Made by a program: the position numbers and the translations under genes
Notes under the pieces: model-generated
What the model saw: only the letters and a program-made list of their open reading frames with translations
Database searches by the model: none
What the model was told of the DNA's origin: nothing
Source of the DNA: an uncultured Thiothrix sp.
GTDB lineage: Bacteria; Pseudomonadota; Gammaproteobacteria; Thiotrichales; Thiotrichaceae
DNA length: 64,000 nt
Reading direction: 5' to 3'
Assembly (NCBI RefSeq): GCF_937873765.1
Contig: NZ_CALMZC010000022.1
Coordinates: 24,779-88,778, forward strand
Shown: piece by piece, positions 43,112 to 53,622 of the stretch
Layout: each line of letters opens with the position of its first letter
How positions within the stretch are numbered: the stretch's first letter is position 1

Positions 43112-44551
43112 CTAGTGCCTCAAACCAGCAGGAGGAGTACGGGGTTTTGCATTCGGATCGCGGGGCTGGGGACTTAACACCGCTACTGTCAATTGATCAT
43201 CACCAAAGTATTTTTTAGCAACATTTCTGACTTGCTCCGGAGTGATCTTACGCAGCATCTCAATCAATTTATCTTTAGTTTCTAAGGGTAAACCGATAGC
43301 CCATAGTGCACCTAGCTGATTTGCCTGCGAAAACACTGAATCACGCTGATAAATTTCTGAGGCAATCCATTGAGTTTTCACTCGATTTAATTCAGCCTCA
43401 GTCACCCCTTCATCTGCCACCCGCTTAATTTGTCCACGCAAAGCCGTCTCTAAGTCCGCAACGGTTTTCCCATTGGCGGGTACACCTTCTACCAAGAATA
43501 ACTGTGGCCCGCGCCCATATAGACCATTACCCGTGCTCGCACTATCCGCAATCCGCTGCTCATTATTGATTAAAGTCCGCTCAAACCGCGCCCCATCATT
43601 GCCATCTAAAATCGCAGAAAGCACGGTTAAAGCTAAAGCATCCCAATCATTCTCGGTGGGATTATCGACACTAGTCAGTTGTGGGACTTTAAACGCCATC
43701 AGTAAATACGCTTGATCCGCAGGCGCTTTCACCTCAATACGTTTCACACCTAATTGCTTGGGTTCAAGCGCTGGTTTAATGGTTTTGACGGGATGAGTGG
43801 GCAAGCTGCCATAATAGGTTTCGGCTAACGCTAAAGCCTGTTCAGGTTTGACATCACCGGCAATCACTACCACTGCATTCAGCGGGTTATACCATTGTTT
43901 ATAGAAAGAGCGCGCATCATCGGGAGTTAAGTTATCTAAATCATTCATCCACCCAATCACAGGATTGCGATACGGGTGCACATTGTAAGTAACCGCCATC
44001 AGTTGCTCATACAGTAAAGAGCGCGGCTGATCATCGGTGCGCATGCGGCGCTCTTCTTTCACGACCTCTAGTTCGCGCTTAAACTCATCATCCGGCCATT
44101 GATTATTCACGAAACTATCGGCTTGTAACTTCATGACCTCAGCTAATTTATCTTTAGGAATTTGCTGATAATAAGCGGTGTAATCATCCGTGGTGAAAGC
44201 ATTATCTTCACCGCCCAAAGCAGCGACTTGTCGTGAAAATTCGCCCGTTTTTACCGTCGGAGTGCCCTTAAACAGCATATGCTCCAGCACATGTGCTACC
44301 CCAGTCGTACCACTCACCTCTTCCATCGCCCCCACGCGCAACCACAGCATATGCACTGCCGTAGGAGCACGATGATCGGGTTTGACAATGAGTTGCATAC
44401 CATTTTTTAAGGTAAATAAGTGGGCGGCTAAGACTTGACTGGCTTCAGCCGTCGTGGGAGGACTTGCATTGATGGTCGTGGGCTGCTCTGCATTAACTTG
44501 GGTACTGGCACTCCATGCTAATAAGCAGGCGTATAAAACTCTTTTTCTCAT
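43112..44551 (-). CDS. M16 family zinc peptidase, active subunit
   Basis: A signal peptide (1-21) precedes the inverted zinc motif HVLEH (H87, E90, H91) in GVAHVLEHMLFKGT, with the downstream Glu in ELEVVKEERRMR. The 479-residue length fits bacterial M16B peptidases. It forms a two-gene unit with the zinc-less partner, a common arrangement for heterodimers like mitochondrial processing peptidase. Peptides cleaved are unknown. Confidence 0.92.
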   Translation of the reverse strand: MRKRVLYACLLAWSASTQVNAEQPTTINASPPTTAEASQVLAAHLFTLKNGMQLIVKPDHRAPTAVHMLWLRVGAMEEVSGTTGVAHVLEHMLFKGTPTVKTGEFSRQVAALGGEDNAFTTDDYTAYYQQIPKDKLAEVMKLQADSFVNNQWPDDEFKRELEVVKEERRMRTDDQPRSLLYEQLMAVTYNVHPYRNPVIGWMNDLDNLTPDDARSFYKQWYNPLNAVVVIAGDVKPEQALALAETYYGSLPTHPVKTIKPALEPKQLGVKRIEVKAPADQAYLLMAFKVPQLTSVDNPTENDWDALALTVLSAILDGNDGARFERTLINNEQRIADSASTGNGLYGRGPQLFLVEGVPANGKTVADLETALRGQIKRVADEGVTEAELNRVKTQWIASEIYQRDSVFSQANQLGALWAIGLPLETKDKLIEMLRKITPEQVRNVAKKYFGDDQLTVAVLSPQPRDPNAKPRTPPAGLRH

Positions 44552-44730
44552 GGATAGTCTAACCTAGCAATTAACCAAGTGACTGGTTGTTATTAACGAA
44601 TTTTTTGACTAAGCCCTGCAACCCTAGCACAAAATTCAATCCGTGCCTCATGTCCATTTAGTAATAAACTGATTTAACGGTTTAAAGCAGTCTTAGCCTT
44701 TCAGTCAAAATAAAATAGCGAGGAGTTATT

Positions 44731-45276
44731 ATGTACAAAATCATCAGCAGTCTTAGCAGCGTTCTATTACTGAGCCTGAGTTGCAATGCACCAGCGGCTA
44801 CGCCGATTACTAGCGTTTATACCGCTTTAGACGGAGCCAACTGCAAAACCCTAGAATCCTCCGAAGAAGGGGGTGGCTGGTATAAAGGACGCTGCAAAGG
44901 ACTCAGCGGTTATGACTTATTGATAATGGAAGGTGATCTGCGGCAAACGATTAGCGTCGTTGACTCTAAGAAAACAGAACATCCATTAGAACTCTGGAAT
45001 ACCGTGTCTAGTGGGTTTTCCAGCTTGGGCAGTAAAGCCGAATGGCGTATCCAAAAGCAAGGTAGTAAATCTGTACCGATTGCCCTAATTGTGCGCTTCA
45101 ATGCCTCCGAAGACCCTGAGCGTCCTGAAAAAAACACCTCTTATTTAGTCGTGAGCAAAATCACCGCGACAACTAGCTGTGTAACCGATGTGATTAAACC
45201 GCAAGCGAATGCCAATGAGCTAGCAAGAAAATTAGCCGATCAAGCGGCGAAGAAGGCTTGTAAGCTGGTGGGTTAA
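44731..45276 (+). CDS. Hypothetical secreted protein
   Basis: A 181-residue protein with GAGGAG upstream and an N-terminal export signal (1-about 23, ending NAPAA). The mature part begins with SVYTALDGANCKTLESS and has YKGRCKGLSGYDLLIMEGDLR, a small Cys-containing beta-rich region. Two Cys at the C-terminus (SCVTD, KKACKLVG) could pair with the earlier two. I do not recognise the family. No neighbours suggest a role. Confidence 0.7.
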   Translation: MYKIISSLSSVLLLSLSCNAPAATPITSVYTALDGANCKTLESSEEGGGWYKGRCKGLSGYDLLIMEGDLRQTISVVDSKKTEHPLELWNTVSSGFSSLGSKAEWRIQKQGSKSVPIALIVRFNASEDPERPEKNTSYLVVSKITATTSCVTDVIKPQANANELARKLADQAAKKACKLVG

Positions 45277-45435
45277 TAGGCTTGATGTTGAGCAGCATCA
45301 GGAAGATTTTAGCTTGATGCTGTGTCTTCATCTCTTGAAGTGCCCCGCGAAGTTATTTAGAGAAAAACCTGCACACGCTGCATGGCATGCCTACCTACAG
45401 ATCTAATCTAGGCATGGCACCGAGAGGCTAGATAC

Positions 45436-45692
45436 TTAAACTAGCTTTAACATTCCACCCTTAGAGACCTCGCTACTCATAACTTGCAAATCTTTAGCGA
45501 CAAACTACGCATCATTGCTCAGAGTCAATCGCAGCCAGCATTCTTCGCCAAAATATACTGAATCTTATCTTCCAAATCCTGATAATCACTAGCTTACTGC
45601 AACAGTTGCACAGCAGCTTCTAGCTCGCGATTACCAGAAGGAGCTATTGCAAACACAGCCTGAATTTGCTCAATAGCCTCTAAGACTTTTAC
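45436..45692 (-). pseudogene. Decayed coding remnant, family not recognised
   Basis: In the only gene-free stretch above 300 bases (45277-45726), the minus strand reads KVLEAIEQIQAVFAIAPSG, then NRELEAAVQLLQ, a stop, ASDYQDLEDKIQYILAKNAG (45525-45692), and in another frame FVAKDLQVMSSEVSKGGMLK to a stop at 45436. Amino-acid composition is protein-like but stops and a frameshift interrupt it. There is no plausible start. I call it a remnant with low confidence; the remaining bases show nothing. Confidence 0.35.
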
Positions 45693-45726
45693 TCACCCTT
45701 GTGTTTTGTTGGTAATATAACAAAAG

Positions 45727-46410
45727 CTAATCAAAATGCCGCTGTGCGGCAAAGTAATCCTGCAAAGTTTGCCCTTCCACATCGGTATAGCATTCTGCCT
45801 GTACCTGAATATCTTGCATCCGATCAAGCCGGAAACTGCGAAACTCATTGCGTAACTCACACCAACTCGCTAGCGTCCAAGTCTGCCCCCAGAAAAATAA
45901 ACCCAAAGGCTTAACGATACGTTGGCTAGCCTCACCATCTTTCCGTTGGTAATAAAGCTCCACATAACGGTGCCGATCAATCGCATTACGGGCAATATCT
46001 AAAGTTTTGGAAATATCGAGGCGCTCGCCAAAGCGCAGCACGAATAAATGATTATTGGTGAGGTGGTGACGCAGTTCTTCAGGAATCGCCGCATAAACTT
46101 TATCCAGCACAGAATCAGCACTACGGCCTAATTCAGTACCCCCCCAAGCACGCAGCATTCTTGCACCTAACACCAGCGCTTCAATTTCTGTAGAAGAAAA
46201 CATTAAGGGCGGAATATCGAGCGAATACCGCAGGCGATACCCGACACCAGCCTCGCCTTCAAGCGGTACACCTGACAGGCTCAAATCCTGCATATCGCGG
46301 TAGATGGTGCGCTCAGATACCTCCAAGCGCTCTGCCAATTCACGCGCCGTCACCAACCGTTTATTTCTGAGAATTTGAACTAATTGAAACAAGCGATCGG
46401 CGCGACGCAT
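45727..46410 (-). CDS. YafY-type regulator (HTH and WYL domain)
   Basis: An N-terminal HTH_11 (DRLFQLVQIL, VTARELAERLEVSERTIYRDMQDL) is followed by a WYL domain (about 130-215; RHRYVELYYQRKDG, VKPLGLFFWGQTWTLASWC). The 227-residue length is that of YafY-like regulators. It is in the same direction as the VOC gene upstream (8-base gap), which is a common pairing. Its ligand is unknown. A perfect inverted repeat at 46841-46866 ahead of the VOC gene could be its operator. Confidence 0.88.
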   Translation of the reverse strand: MRRADRLFQLVQILRNKRLVTARELAERLEVSERTIYRDMQDLSLSGVPLEGEAGVGYRLRYSLDIPPLMFSSTEIEALVLGARMLRAWGGTELGRSADSVLDKVYAAIPEELRHHLTNNHLFVLRFGERLDISKTLDIARNAIDRHRYVELYYQRKDGEASQRIVKPLGLFFWGQTWTLASWCELRNEFRSFRLDRMQDIQVQAECYTDVEGQTLQDYFAAQRHFD

Positions 46411-46418
46411 TTAAGATT

Positions 46419-46796
46419 TCACTGCATGGAATGGAGGCCGATCATATTGCCTTCCGTATCAAAGACTAAAGCAATAAAACCGTGTTCACCAATAGACATT
46501 TTTTCCTTGAAAATACGACCACCATTCACTGCAACACGCGCCGCCTCCACTGCACAATCGTCACAATTAAAATACACCAACGTGCTATTGCCACCTGACG
46601 GTATACCTGTCATTTTCACCAATGCGCCTGCCGAACCTGCGCCTTGATCCATTGGGAATAATTGCATTTCCATATCAGGAAACATATCCGGCTTTACCAT
46701 TGGCTCTAATACGCTGTGAAACACCGCTTCATAAAACGCCTTAGCACGGAGCATATCCTGCACATAAATCTCAAACCAACCCACTGGATTACTCAT
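46419..46796 (-). CDS. VOC (glyoxalase/bleomycin-resistance fold) family protein
   Basis: The 125-residue protein begins VGWFEIYVQDMLRAKAFYEAVF and ends GEHGFIALVFDTEGNMIGLHS, the two beta-alpha-beta-beta-beta modules of the VOC superfamily, here in the YdcJ-like small group that accompanies YafY regulators. Metal ligands cannot be assigned firmly; the Glu of WFEIYV and the His of GLHSM are candidates. It is transcribed with the YafY gene. Confidence 0.85.
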   Translation of the reverse strand: MSNPVGWFEIYVQDMLRAKAFYEAVFHSVLEPMVKPDMFPDMEMQLFPMDQGAGSAGALVKMTGIPSGGNSTLVYFNCDDCAVEAARVAVNGGRIFKEKMSIGEHGFIALVFDTEGNMIGLHSMQ

Positions 46797-46840
46797 GACT
46801 ATCTCCTTGTTTGCTTATCAAGAGCTTAGTGTAGAACACC

Positions 46841-46866
46841 ACTCCTGACAGCATTCTGTCAGGAGT
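46841..46866. repeat. Perfect 11-base inverted repeat between NnrU-like and VOC genes
   Basis: ACTCCTGACAG (46841-46851) and CTGTCAGGAGT (46856-46866) are exact complements with a 4-base loop. There is no T-run on either strand. It lies 45 bases upstream of the VOC start, so it could be an operator for the YafY regulator or a hairpin at the NnrU stop. Confidence 0.6.
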
Positions 46867-47438
46867 CATGCAGATGCCTGCATAATAACCGGAATACCCG
46901 TGAAATAAGGATGCAAGAACATTAACACTACGTACACCACGATGCTTGCTACAAGCAAAATTACTTCCTTACCCAACGACCCTACTGCTGGTTTTACCCA
47001 AGCACCCTCGCGCCGATTAATCGTGATCTGATTGAGAATACTCCACACCAGCATGCCACCAAACAGCACGAGTGAGCGACTATCTCCATTCGCTAACAAA
47101 TGCCCTACCGCCCAAACCGCTGTACCAGTTAACATGGGGTGGCGCACGAATTGTTTAATCCGACTCGGCAGATGTGAGGCAGCAAACAAAATTACAGCAA
47201 TCAAAATCAATAGCATGGTGAGATGGCGTCCCCAGACTGGGGGGGTATAAATCTGCATGGGCATGGCTAGACGCCAGCCAATCACAATTAAGCCTAAAGC
47301 TACTAAAATTTTGAGTGCATAAATCGCTTGATACGTATTGCCATATTGAGCCACTAGTGCACTGCGCTTAGCAGGCATGATTGAGGGAAATAAATGTACA
47401 AGGCTCCACATAAAAACCCCGGGAACTAACCAAAACAT
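46866..47438 (-). CDS. NnrU-like integral membrane protein
   Basis: Five or six membrane helices, with GMLVWSILNQITINRRE and RHPMLTGTAVWAVGHLLANGDSRSLVLFGG, characteristic of NnrU, a protein of denitrification loci also found elsewhere. Ribosome site AGGAG lies six bases before the ATG at 47438, which gives 190 residues; the longer frame to 47486 lacks one. No nitric-oxide reductase genes are present, so the role is unclear. Function of NnrU itself is not firmly known. Confidence 0.83.
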   Translation of the reverse strand: MFWLVPGVFMWSLVHLFPSIMPAKRSALVAQYGNTYQAIYALKILVALGLIVIGWRLAMPMQIYTPPVWGRHLTMLLILIAVILFAASHLPSRIKQFVRHPMLTGTAVWAVGHLLANGDSRSLVLFGGMLVWSILNQITINRREGAWVKPAVGSLGKEVILLVASIVVYVVLMFLHPYFTGIPVIMQASA

Positions 47439-47673
47439 AGCAAGCTCCTTTTTCTTTAGATGGTACACAACCATAGCATAATTCAAGCTCGCTTAGAGGT
47501 AAGCTCATTGGAAGAACTCGTCTTAACTCTCTAGAAACTCCCTGCATAATAAATGCAAAAAACTTCCACATCTCACTGGCAACCTAGTTGTCCCTCATCT
47601 GTCCAAACTCCTGTTCAGCGCTTTCACGCCGAGACGCTAATTTTTATAATTTCAGAAAAAGGATACCCCCAAT

Positions 47674-48282
47674 ATGTTAAAAGAACTCAAACTTGTTGCT
47701 AGCGTTTGTTGTATTGCAGTTTTATTGACTGCTTGTCAAAAAGGTAAAGAAGCAACTAAAGCTGAAGTCGCTCAACCCGCGGCCACTCCAGCTAGTACTG
47801 AACCTGCAGCTCAAACTGCACAAACGACCCCTGCAACTAGTGATGGGCAAACGGATCCATTTACCTATTGCGAATCCGTTGGCAGCATTGATAAAGGAGA
47901 TGCCGCTTATACGGGTGAAGTTTTGCCTGAAAAATTGATTCAAGCCATGGTAAAAGTACAAATTGTGACCGCAGACTTGCCACAACTAAAAGAACCCGGC
48001 TTTGTCACTTGGCGGTGTATGGATAAGAAAGTCATGGTTTGTATCGTCGGTGCCAACATTCCTTGTGAAGCCAAGGCTGATATCAGTAAAGAACCGAATG
48101 AAGGCATGGTCGAATTCTGCAAAACTGACCAAAACGCCACAGATATTCCAGCGGCTGCCACTGGACGAGAAACGATTTATAACTGGTCTTGTAAAGACGG
48201 CAAACCGATGGTCGGTGAACAGCATACTCAAGTAGATGCTCAAGGCTATCCTGCAAATTTCTGGACAGCCGTTGCACCTTAA
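47674..48282 (+). CDS. Hypothetical lipoprotein
   Basis: A lipobox LTAC ends at Cys21, so the product is probably lipid-anchored. A low-complexity linker (EVAQPAATPASTEPAAQTAQTT) precedes a folded part from about 65 with six Cys, including FTYCESVGS, WRCMDKKVMVCIVGANIPCEAKAD and YNWSCKDG, likely paired as disulfides. I do not recognise the family. The 235 bases upstream show no gene. Confidence 0.75.
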   Translation: MLKELKLVASVCCIAVLLTACQKGKEATKAEVAQPAATPASTEPAAQTAQTTPATSDGQTDPFTYCESVGSIDKGDAAYTGEVLPEKLIQAMVKVQIVTADLPQLKEPGFVTWRCMDKKVMVCIVGANIPCEAKADISKEPNEGMVEFCKTDQNATDIPAAATGRETIYNWSCKDGKPMVGEQHTQVDAQGYPANFWTAVAP

Positions 48283-48292
48283 GACTGATCAA

Positions 48293-48322
48293 CAAAGCGA
48301 GCCACTTAGGTAGCTCGCTTTG
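48293..48322 (+). terminator. Hairpin after the lipoprotein gene
   Basis: CAAAGCGAGC (48293-48302) pairs perfectly with GCTCGCTTTG (48313-48322). The stem is strong, but no clear T-run follows, so termination is probable and not certain. Confidence 0.55.
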
Positions 48323-48383
48323 CTAAACCTCTTCAATTTTTCCAACTTTCACAGTTCTTAATTGGGGTTTTTTATTCATATAA

Positions 48384-48424
48384 TTTCAATTTTTTCTTGA
48401 AAAACTTGAAATTGCTTTAATTTC
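48384..48424 (+). promoter_or_regulatory. Clustered inverted repeats upstream of metH, candidate MetR region
   Basis: TTTCAA-N7-TTGAAA (48384-48402) and GAAATT-N5-AATTTC (48408-48424) are two perfect inverted repeats. TTGAAATTGCTTT (48406-48418) is the same 13 bases found on the minus strand between metF and metR. A promoter and MetR site are likely here, but mapping is not possible by eye. Confidence 0.5.
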
Positions 48425-48468
48425 GCAGTGCAGCAACAATAATCTATTTGGTATTCTGGATGCTGCCC

Positions 48469-51400
48469 ATGCCTACTTCGCTGCAAACTGCCCTCACCCA
48501 ACGCATTCTCATCCTTGATGGAGCGATGGGCACGATGATTCAACGTTACAAACTACAAGAAGCAGATTATCGGGGCGCACGTTTCAAAGATTGGCACAAG
48601 GATGTGAAAGGCAATAATGATTTACTGGTGCTCACAAACCCCAGTGTGATTCGCGAGATTCATGCCCAGTATTTAGCAGCGGGTGCGGATATTCTAGAAA
48701 CCTGTACCTTCAATGCCACGCGCGTGTCCATGCACGATTATGAAATGGCCGAGTTTGCCTATGAAATCAATGTAGAAGCCGCGAAACTCGCTAAATCCGT
48801 CGCCGCAGAATACAGCACACCGGCCAAGCCTCGTTTTGTTGCCGGTGTCTTAGGCCCTACCTCGCGTACTTGCTCGATTTCGCCCGATGTGAATGATCCC
48901 GGATTTCGTAATATCACCTTTGATGAATTGGTTGCGAATTATAAAGAATCCACACGTGGCTTAATTGAAGGTGGCTCAGACATCATTCTGATTGAAACCA
49001 TTTTCGACACCCTCAATGCTAAAGCAGCCGTATTCGCGGTCAAGCAAGTGTTTGAGGAAGATGGGATTGAATTACCGATTATGATTTCCGGTACCATTAC
49101 CGATGAATCAGGGCGGACGTTAACAGGGCAGACTACGGAAGCCTTCTATAACTCACTGGCGCATGCGGATGCGATTTCCTTTGGCCTTAACTGTGCCCTC
49201 GGTCCTGATAAATTGCGCCAGTATGTCGAGGAAATGGCACGGGTTTCGGCCACTTATGTCTCAGCGCATCCGAATGCGGGCTTACCAAATGAGATGGGCG
49301 AATATGACATGACGCCTGCGGAAATGGCGGCACTCATTCAAGAATGGGCAGAAAAAGGCTTGGTGAATATTGTTGGCGGCTGCTGCGGCTCTTCGCCTGC
49401 ACATATTAAAGCTATCGCTGAAGCGGTAAACAGCCTTGCGCCCCGCCAGTTACCGGCTATCCCAGCCGAATTACGCTTATCCGGTTTAGAACCCTTCAAT
49501 GTTGGCAAAGACAGTCTATTCGTGAATGTGGGTGAGCGTACTAATGTGACGGGTTCAGCCAAGTTCAAACGCTTAATCAAAGACGGGCACTACACCGAAG
49601 CCTTAGCCGTCGCCCTTGAGCAAGTCGAAGGCGGGGCGCAAGTTATTGACGTGAATATGGATGAAGGTTTGTTGGACGCTGAAAAGGAAATGACGCGCTT
49701 CCTGAATTTAGTGGCTTCTGAACCTGATATTTCGCGTGTGCCGGTGATGGTGGACTCGTCTAAATGGGAAGTGATTGAAGCGGGTTTAAAATGTATTCAA
49801 GGCAAAGGTATCGTTAACTCGATTTCCATGAAAGAAGGCGAAGCGAAGTTTATTCAACAAGCCAAACTGGTGCGTCAATACGGTGCTGCGGTGATTGTGA
49901 TGGCTTTCGATGAGCAAGGCCAAGCCGATACCAAAGCGCGTAAAATCGAAATTTGCCAACGTGCTTATAAGATTTTGACTGAGCAAGTCGGCTTCCCACC
50001 GCAGGATATTATCTTTGACCCAAATATTTTTGCGGTCGCAACGGGCATTGATGAACATAATAATTACGCGGTGGATTTCATTGAAGCCACCCGCTGGATT
50101 CGCCAAAACTTGCCACATGCGCATGTTTCGGGTGGAGTATCGAATGTCTCGTTCTCCTTCCGTGGCAATAATCCGGTGCGCGAGGCGATTCATAGCGTTT
50201 TTCTGTATCACGCCATTCAAGCGGGCATGGACATGGGTATCGTCAATGCCTCACAAATGGAAGTTTACGACGATATTCCTAAAGAGCTACGTGATGCTGT
50301 TGAAGATGTGATTTTGAATCGTGATGCGGGTGCAACTGAGCGCTTATTGGAACTTGCGCCGAAATATAAAGGCGACGGCAAAGCCGAAGACAAAAAAGAA
50401 GATTTAGAATGGCGCTCATGGTCGGTGGAAAAGCGTTTGGAACATGCTTTGGTGAAAGGCATTGATGCTTATGTCGATCAAGACACTGAAGAAGCACGCA
50501 TCAAACTGGGTAAGCCCCTATTAGTCATCGAAGGCCCGCTCATGGATGGCATGAATGTAGTGGGTGATTTATTCGGTGCGGGCAAAATGTTCCTGCCCCA
50601 AGTGGTTAAATCCGCACGGGTGATGAAAAAAGCGGTGGCTTACCTTGATCCGTTTATGGCCGCCGAAAAAGAAGGCGCAGACATGCAAGCCAATGGCAAA
50701 ATCCTGATGGCGACCGTCAAAGGTGATGTGCATGACATTGGTAAGAACATCGTTGGTGTAGTACTACAATGCAATAACTACGAAGTGCTTGACTTGGGCG
50801 TCATGGTATCTGCGGAAAAAATTCTGCAAGTCGCTCGTGATGAAAAAGTCGACATTATTGGTTTGTCTGGTTTGATTACCCCGTCCTTGGATGAAATGGT
50901 GCATGTGGCTAAAGAAATGCAGCGCCAAGGCTTCCAGATTCCGCTGTTGATTGGGGGCGCTACTACTTCCAAAATTCATACCGCCGTGAAAATCGAACCG
51001 CAATATCAAAATGACATGGTGGTTTATGTCGCTGATGCCTCGCGTGCAGTAGGGGTAGCCAGTTCGCTGTTATCCAAAGAATTAAAACCGGCTTATGTAC
51101 AAAGTATTCGTGAGGAGTACGAACAAGTACGTGTAAAACGTGCTGCTAATCAAACTGAGCGCAAACTGATTTCAATTGCCGATGCGCGTGCTAACGCATT
51201 TAAAGGAGATTGGGCGAATTATGTGCCCCCTAAGCCGAAGTTATTGGAAGTGGCAGCCGCATCAGGGCAAAAAGAGCATTGCTGTATCGCGCACAAACTA
51301 CAAGCTGAGCGTAATGCACAGAAAGCCGCACAGATCATTCCAACTAATGCAAAGTTAATTCACAAGGGTGCAGGTGTTATTCTGAGCTTTGCGGATTACC

Positions 51401-52275
51401 CCTTAGCTGAGCTAGTCGAGCGTATTGATTGGACACCATTTTTTCGTAGCTGGGAATTAGCGGGGCGCTACCCTGAGATTCTCAAGGATGAGGTGGTGGG
51501 TACTGAGGCCACGAAATTATTGGCTGATGCCCAAGCTATGCTACAAAAGGTCGTGGCGGAAAAATGGATTCACGCTAAAGCAGTGATTGGCTTCTTCCCA
51601 GCCCATAGCCTAGGCGATGATATTGTGCTGTTTAAGGATGAAGCACGCCAAACAGTACACACTACTTTGCATAATCTACGTATGCAAATGGACAGAAACG
51701 GACAACAACCCAATTACAGCCTAGCTGATTTCGTCGCCCCACAAGACTCTGGTCAAGCGGATTGGTTGGGGGCGTTTGCTGTGAGTGCAGGCTTTGGGAT
51801 TGAACAACACTTGGCGGATTTTCGTGCCAAACACGATGATTACAGCGCGATCATGCTAGAAGCCTTATGTGATCGATTCGCGGAAGCCTTAGCCGAGCAA
51901 ATGCATGAGCGTGTGCGTAAAGAATTCTGGGCTTATGCCACCGATGAAAGTTTAGATAATGAGGCCATGATTGCCGAAAGCTATCAAGGTATCCGCCCCG
52001 CTCCCGGCTATCCGGCCTGCCCTGATCACACCGAAAAAGGCTCACTCTGGCAATTACTCGATGTAGAAAACAATACCGGCATGATCATCACCGAGTCGTT
52101 TGCGATGTACCCAGCAGCCTCAGTATCAGGTTGGTATTTCAGCCATCCAGAGTCACGTTATTTCGGCATTGGACGGGTAGGACGTGATCAAGTTGAGGAC
52201 TATGCTAAGCGTAAGAGGATGAGTTTGGCGGAGGCTGAGAAGTGGTTGAGTCCGGTGTTGGGGTATGATGCCTAA
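48469..52275 (+). CDS. metH: Cobalamin-dependent methionine synthase
   Basis: Transfers methyl from methyl-THF to homocysteine through cobalamin. The four modules are in order: homocysteine domain ([14 protein letters not shown], zinc ligand region [10 protein letters not shown] near 310), methyltetrahydrofolate domain ([12 protein letters not shown] near 355, [10 protein letters not shown]), cobalamin domain ([14 protein letters not shown], with His-on base) and C-terminal reactivation domain (AYDHT-like [15 protein letters not shown], then [15 protein letters not shown]). 1,268 residues, close to E. coli's 1,227. The ATG at 48469 gives the usual family start; ATG at 48460 is also possible. 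metF, which supplies methyl-THF, is elsewhere in the window. Confidence 0.96.
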   Translation: MPTSLQTALTQRILILDGAMGTMIQRYKLQEADYRGARFKDWHKDVKGNNDLLVLTNPSVIREIHAQYLAAGADILETCTFNATRVSMHDYEMAEFAYEINVEAAKLAKSVAAEYSTPAKPRFVAGVLGPTSRTCSISPDVNDPGFRNITFDELVANYKESTRGLIEGGSDIILIETIFDTLNAKAAVFAVKQVFEEDGIELPIMISGTITDESGRTLTGQTTEAFYNSLAHADAISFGLNCALGPDKLRQYVEEMARVSATYVSAHPNAGLPNEMGEYDMTPAEMAALIQEWAEKGLVNIVGGCCGSSPAHIKAIAEAVNSLAPRQLPAIPAELRLSGLEPFNVGKDSLFVNVGERTNVTGSAKFKRLIKDGHYTEALAVALEQVEGGAQVIDVNMDEGLLDAEKEMTRFLNLVASEPDISRVPVMVDSSKWEVIEAGLKCIQGKGIVNSISMKEGEAKFIQQAKLVRQYGAAVIVMAFDEQGQADTKARKIEICQRAYKILTEQVGFPPQDIIFDPNIFAVATGIDEHNNYAVDFIEATRWIRQNLPHAHVSGGVSNVSFSFRGNNPVREAIHSVFLYHAIQAGMDMGIVNASQMEVYDDIPKELRDAVEDVILNRDAGATERLLELAPKYKGDGKAEDKKEDLEWRSWSVEKRLEHALVKGIDAYVDQDTEEARIKLGKPLLVIEGPLMDGMNVVGDLFGAGKMFLPQVVKSARVMKKAVAYLDPFMAAEKEGADMQANGKILMATVKGDVHDIGKNIVGVVLQCNNYEVLDLGVMVSAEKILQVARDEKVDIIGLSGLITPSLDEMVHVAKEMQRQGFQIPLLIGGATTSKIHTAVKIEPQYQNDMVVYVADASRAVGVASSLLSKELKPAYVQSIREEYEQVRVKRAANQTERKLISIADARANAFKGDWANYVPPKPKLLEVAAASGQKEHCCIAHKLQAERNAQKAAQIIPTNAKLIHKGAGVILSFADYPLAELVERIDWTPFFRSWELAGRYPEILKDEVVGTEATKLLADAQAMLQKVVAEKWIHAKAVIGFFPAHSLGDDIVLFKDEARQTVHTTLHNLRMQMDRNGQQPNYSLADFVAPQDSGQADWLGAFAVSAGFGIEQHLADFRAKHDDYSAIMLEALCDRFAEALAEQMHERVRKEFWAYATDESLDNEAMIAESYQGIRPAPGYPACPDHTEKGSLWQLLDVENNTGMIITESFAMYPAASVSGWYFSHPESRYFGIGRVGRDQVEDYAKRKRMSLAEAEKWLSPVLGYDA

Positions 52276-52624
52276 TAAGTGGGCAGTTGATCGTATTCGC
52301 AGCACTATTAAACCTATAACTGGCATCGCTTGTAGCTGCATCCACATTGCCGATGTGTATGTAAGTTTCCCCAATGGTTCACTCAAACGCCCTGATATTT
52401 CAATTTTCTGCCGTGAACCGGATGAAGATGAAGAAGCGATTAGCCTAGTGCCTGAGGCCGTGATTGAAATTATTAGCAAAGGCTACGAAGCTAAAGATTT
52501 ACAAATTGCCCCACCATTTTATTTATCGCAGGGCGTGAAAAACATTGTGGTTTTAAATCCCTATACACTGGCGATTTTACATGTACATGAGAAAGGAGCA
52601 GAGCACTATCTTTCACCGGTATAG
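52265..52624 (+). CDS. Uma2 (DUF820) family nuclease-like protein, short N-terminus
   Basis: RPDISIF near 42, [17 protein letters not shown] and [14 protein letters not shown] match the Uma2 (PD-(D/E)xK-fold) family, with Asp of RPD, Glu of VIEII and Lys of YEAKDL as possible active-site residues. The family is usually about 180-200 residues; this frame has 119 and begins inside the last codons of metH in another frame, so the N-terminus is probably lost. It may be a fragment or a shortened but working gene. Its role is unknown; family members are widespread in cyanobacteria and some other phyla. Confidence 0.65.
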   Translation: MMPNKWAVDRIRSTIKPITGIACSCIHIADVYVSFPNGSLKRPDISIFCREPDEDEEAISLVPEAVIEIISKGYEAKDLQIAPPFYLSQGVKNIVVLNPYTLAILHVHEKGAEHYLSPV

Positions 52625-52817
52625 ATTCGATTGGCTTGTGGGTGTAGTGTGGTAGTGTGAGCTAGTAAAATAGACAGAATGGTTGGAAGTTATTGATAAT
52701 CCAACCTTATAAAGGGATTAAAACTCACTTTTTAAAGCACCTACTTGCTATTCTGCTAGTGGCAAGCCCCTGAGTCCTTTATAATGCGTGCGTTTTTAGC
52801 AAACCTATCGTTCTATC

Positions 52818-53528
52818 ATGCAAATTGCCCAACCTTCCGCAACCGAGACTGCTAACGAACTGGAGCTTATCCGCCAGCACCTTAATCTTGATGGCACAAC
52901 CATCTTAGAGCTAGGGTGCGGCAAAGCCCAGTTAACACGGGCAATTGCACAAAACTTTTCGGTACATAAGATCATTGCTACTGAAGTCGACACCATTCAA
53001 CATGAGGTTAATTTAGCTAGCGAACACCCGAATAACATCGAGTTTCGTGCGGGTGGTGCTCAAGCGATCGCATTGCCTGATAATAGTGTTGACATAGTGT
53101 TTATGTTCAAATCCTTGCACCATGTACCAGTTGAACTGATGCCGTTAGCTTTTCAGGAAATAGAGCGTGTATTGAAACCTCAAGGTTCTTTATGGATTTC
53201 AGAACCGGTTTATGCCGGTGCTTTCAATGAGCTGTTACGCTTATTTCATGATGAGCAAAAAGTGCGAGAAGCCGCTTTCCAGCACACCCAAGCAGCGGTA
53301 GATTCAGGTTTATTACAGTTAAAGCAGCAAATCTTTTTTAATGCAGTGACACATTTCGTAGATTTTGCTGAGTTTGAACAGCGAATTATTGGCGTTACAC
53401 ATACCAAGCATGTATTGAGTCCAGAGCTGGCGACACAAGTTGAAATGGCTTTTAACCAACAAATGGGTAAGGATGGAGCGAACTTTTTAACCCCACAGCG
53501 GATTGATTGGCTGCAAAAAGCCGCTTAA
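52818..53528 (+). CDS. Class I SAM-dependent methyltransferase
   Basis: The SAM-binding motif is TILELGCGKAQLTRA, followed by IATEVDTIQHEV, DIVFMFKSLHHVP and IERVLKPQGSLWISEP. At 236 residues it resembles the Methyltransf_11 group. A TATAAT at 52780-52785 sits 33 bases before the start, with no clear -35. Substrate unknown. It precedes the rhamnose operon by 94 bases and is probably separate from it. Confidence 0.85.
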   Translation: MQIAQPSATETANELELIRQHLNLDGTTILELGCGKAQLTRAIAQNFSVHKIIATEVDTIQHEVNLASEHPNNIEFRAGGAQAIALPDNSVDIVFMFKSLHHVPVELMPLAFQEIERVLKPQGSLWISEPVYAGAFNELLRLFHDEQKVREAAFQHTQAAVDSGLLQLKQQIFFNAVTHFVDFAEFEQRIIGVTHTKHVLSPELATQVEMAFNQQMGKDGANFLTPQRIDWLQKAA

Positions 53529-53622
53529 GTCAAAATACCGCCATTAAGCAACCATTCGACAGATAGAATTAATGCATTGTCCAACAATTCAACTACACTT
53601 TGATCTTAAGTTTAGATAATTA

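Noticed and set aside
49786..50220. A 144-codon minus-strand frame inside metH
   Set aside because: It lies wholly within the well-conserved methionine synthase gene and has no recognisable motifs.
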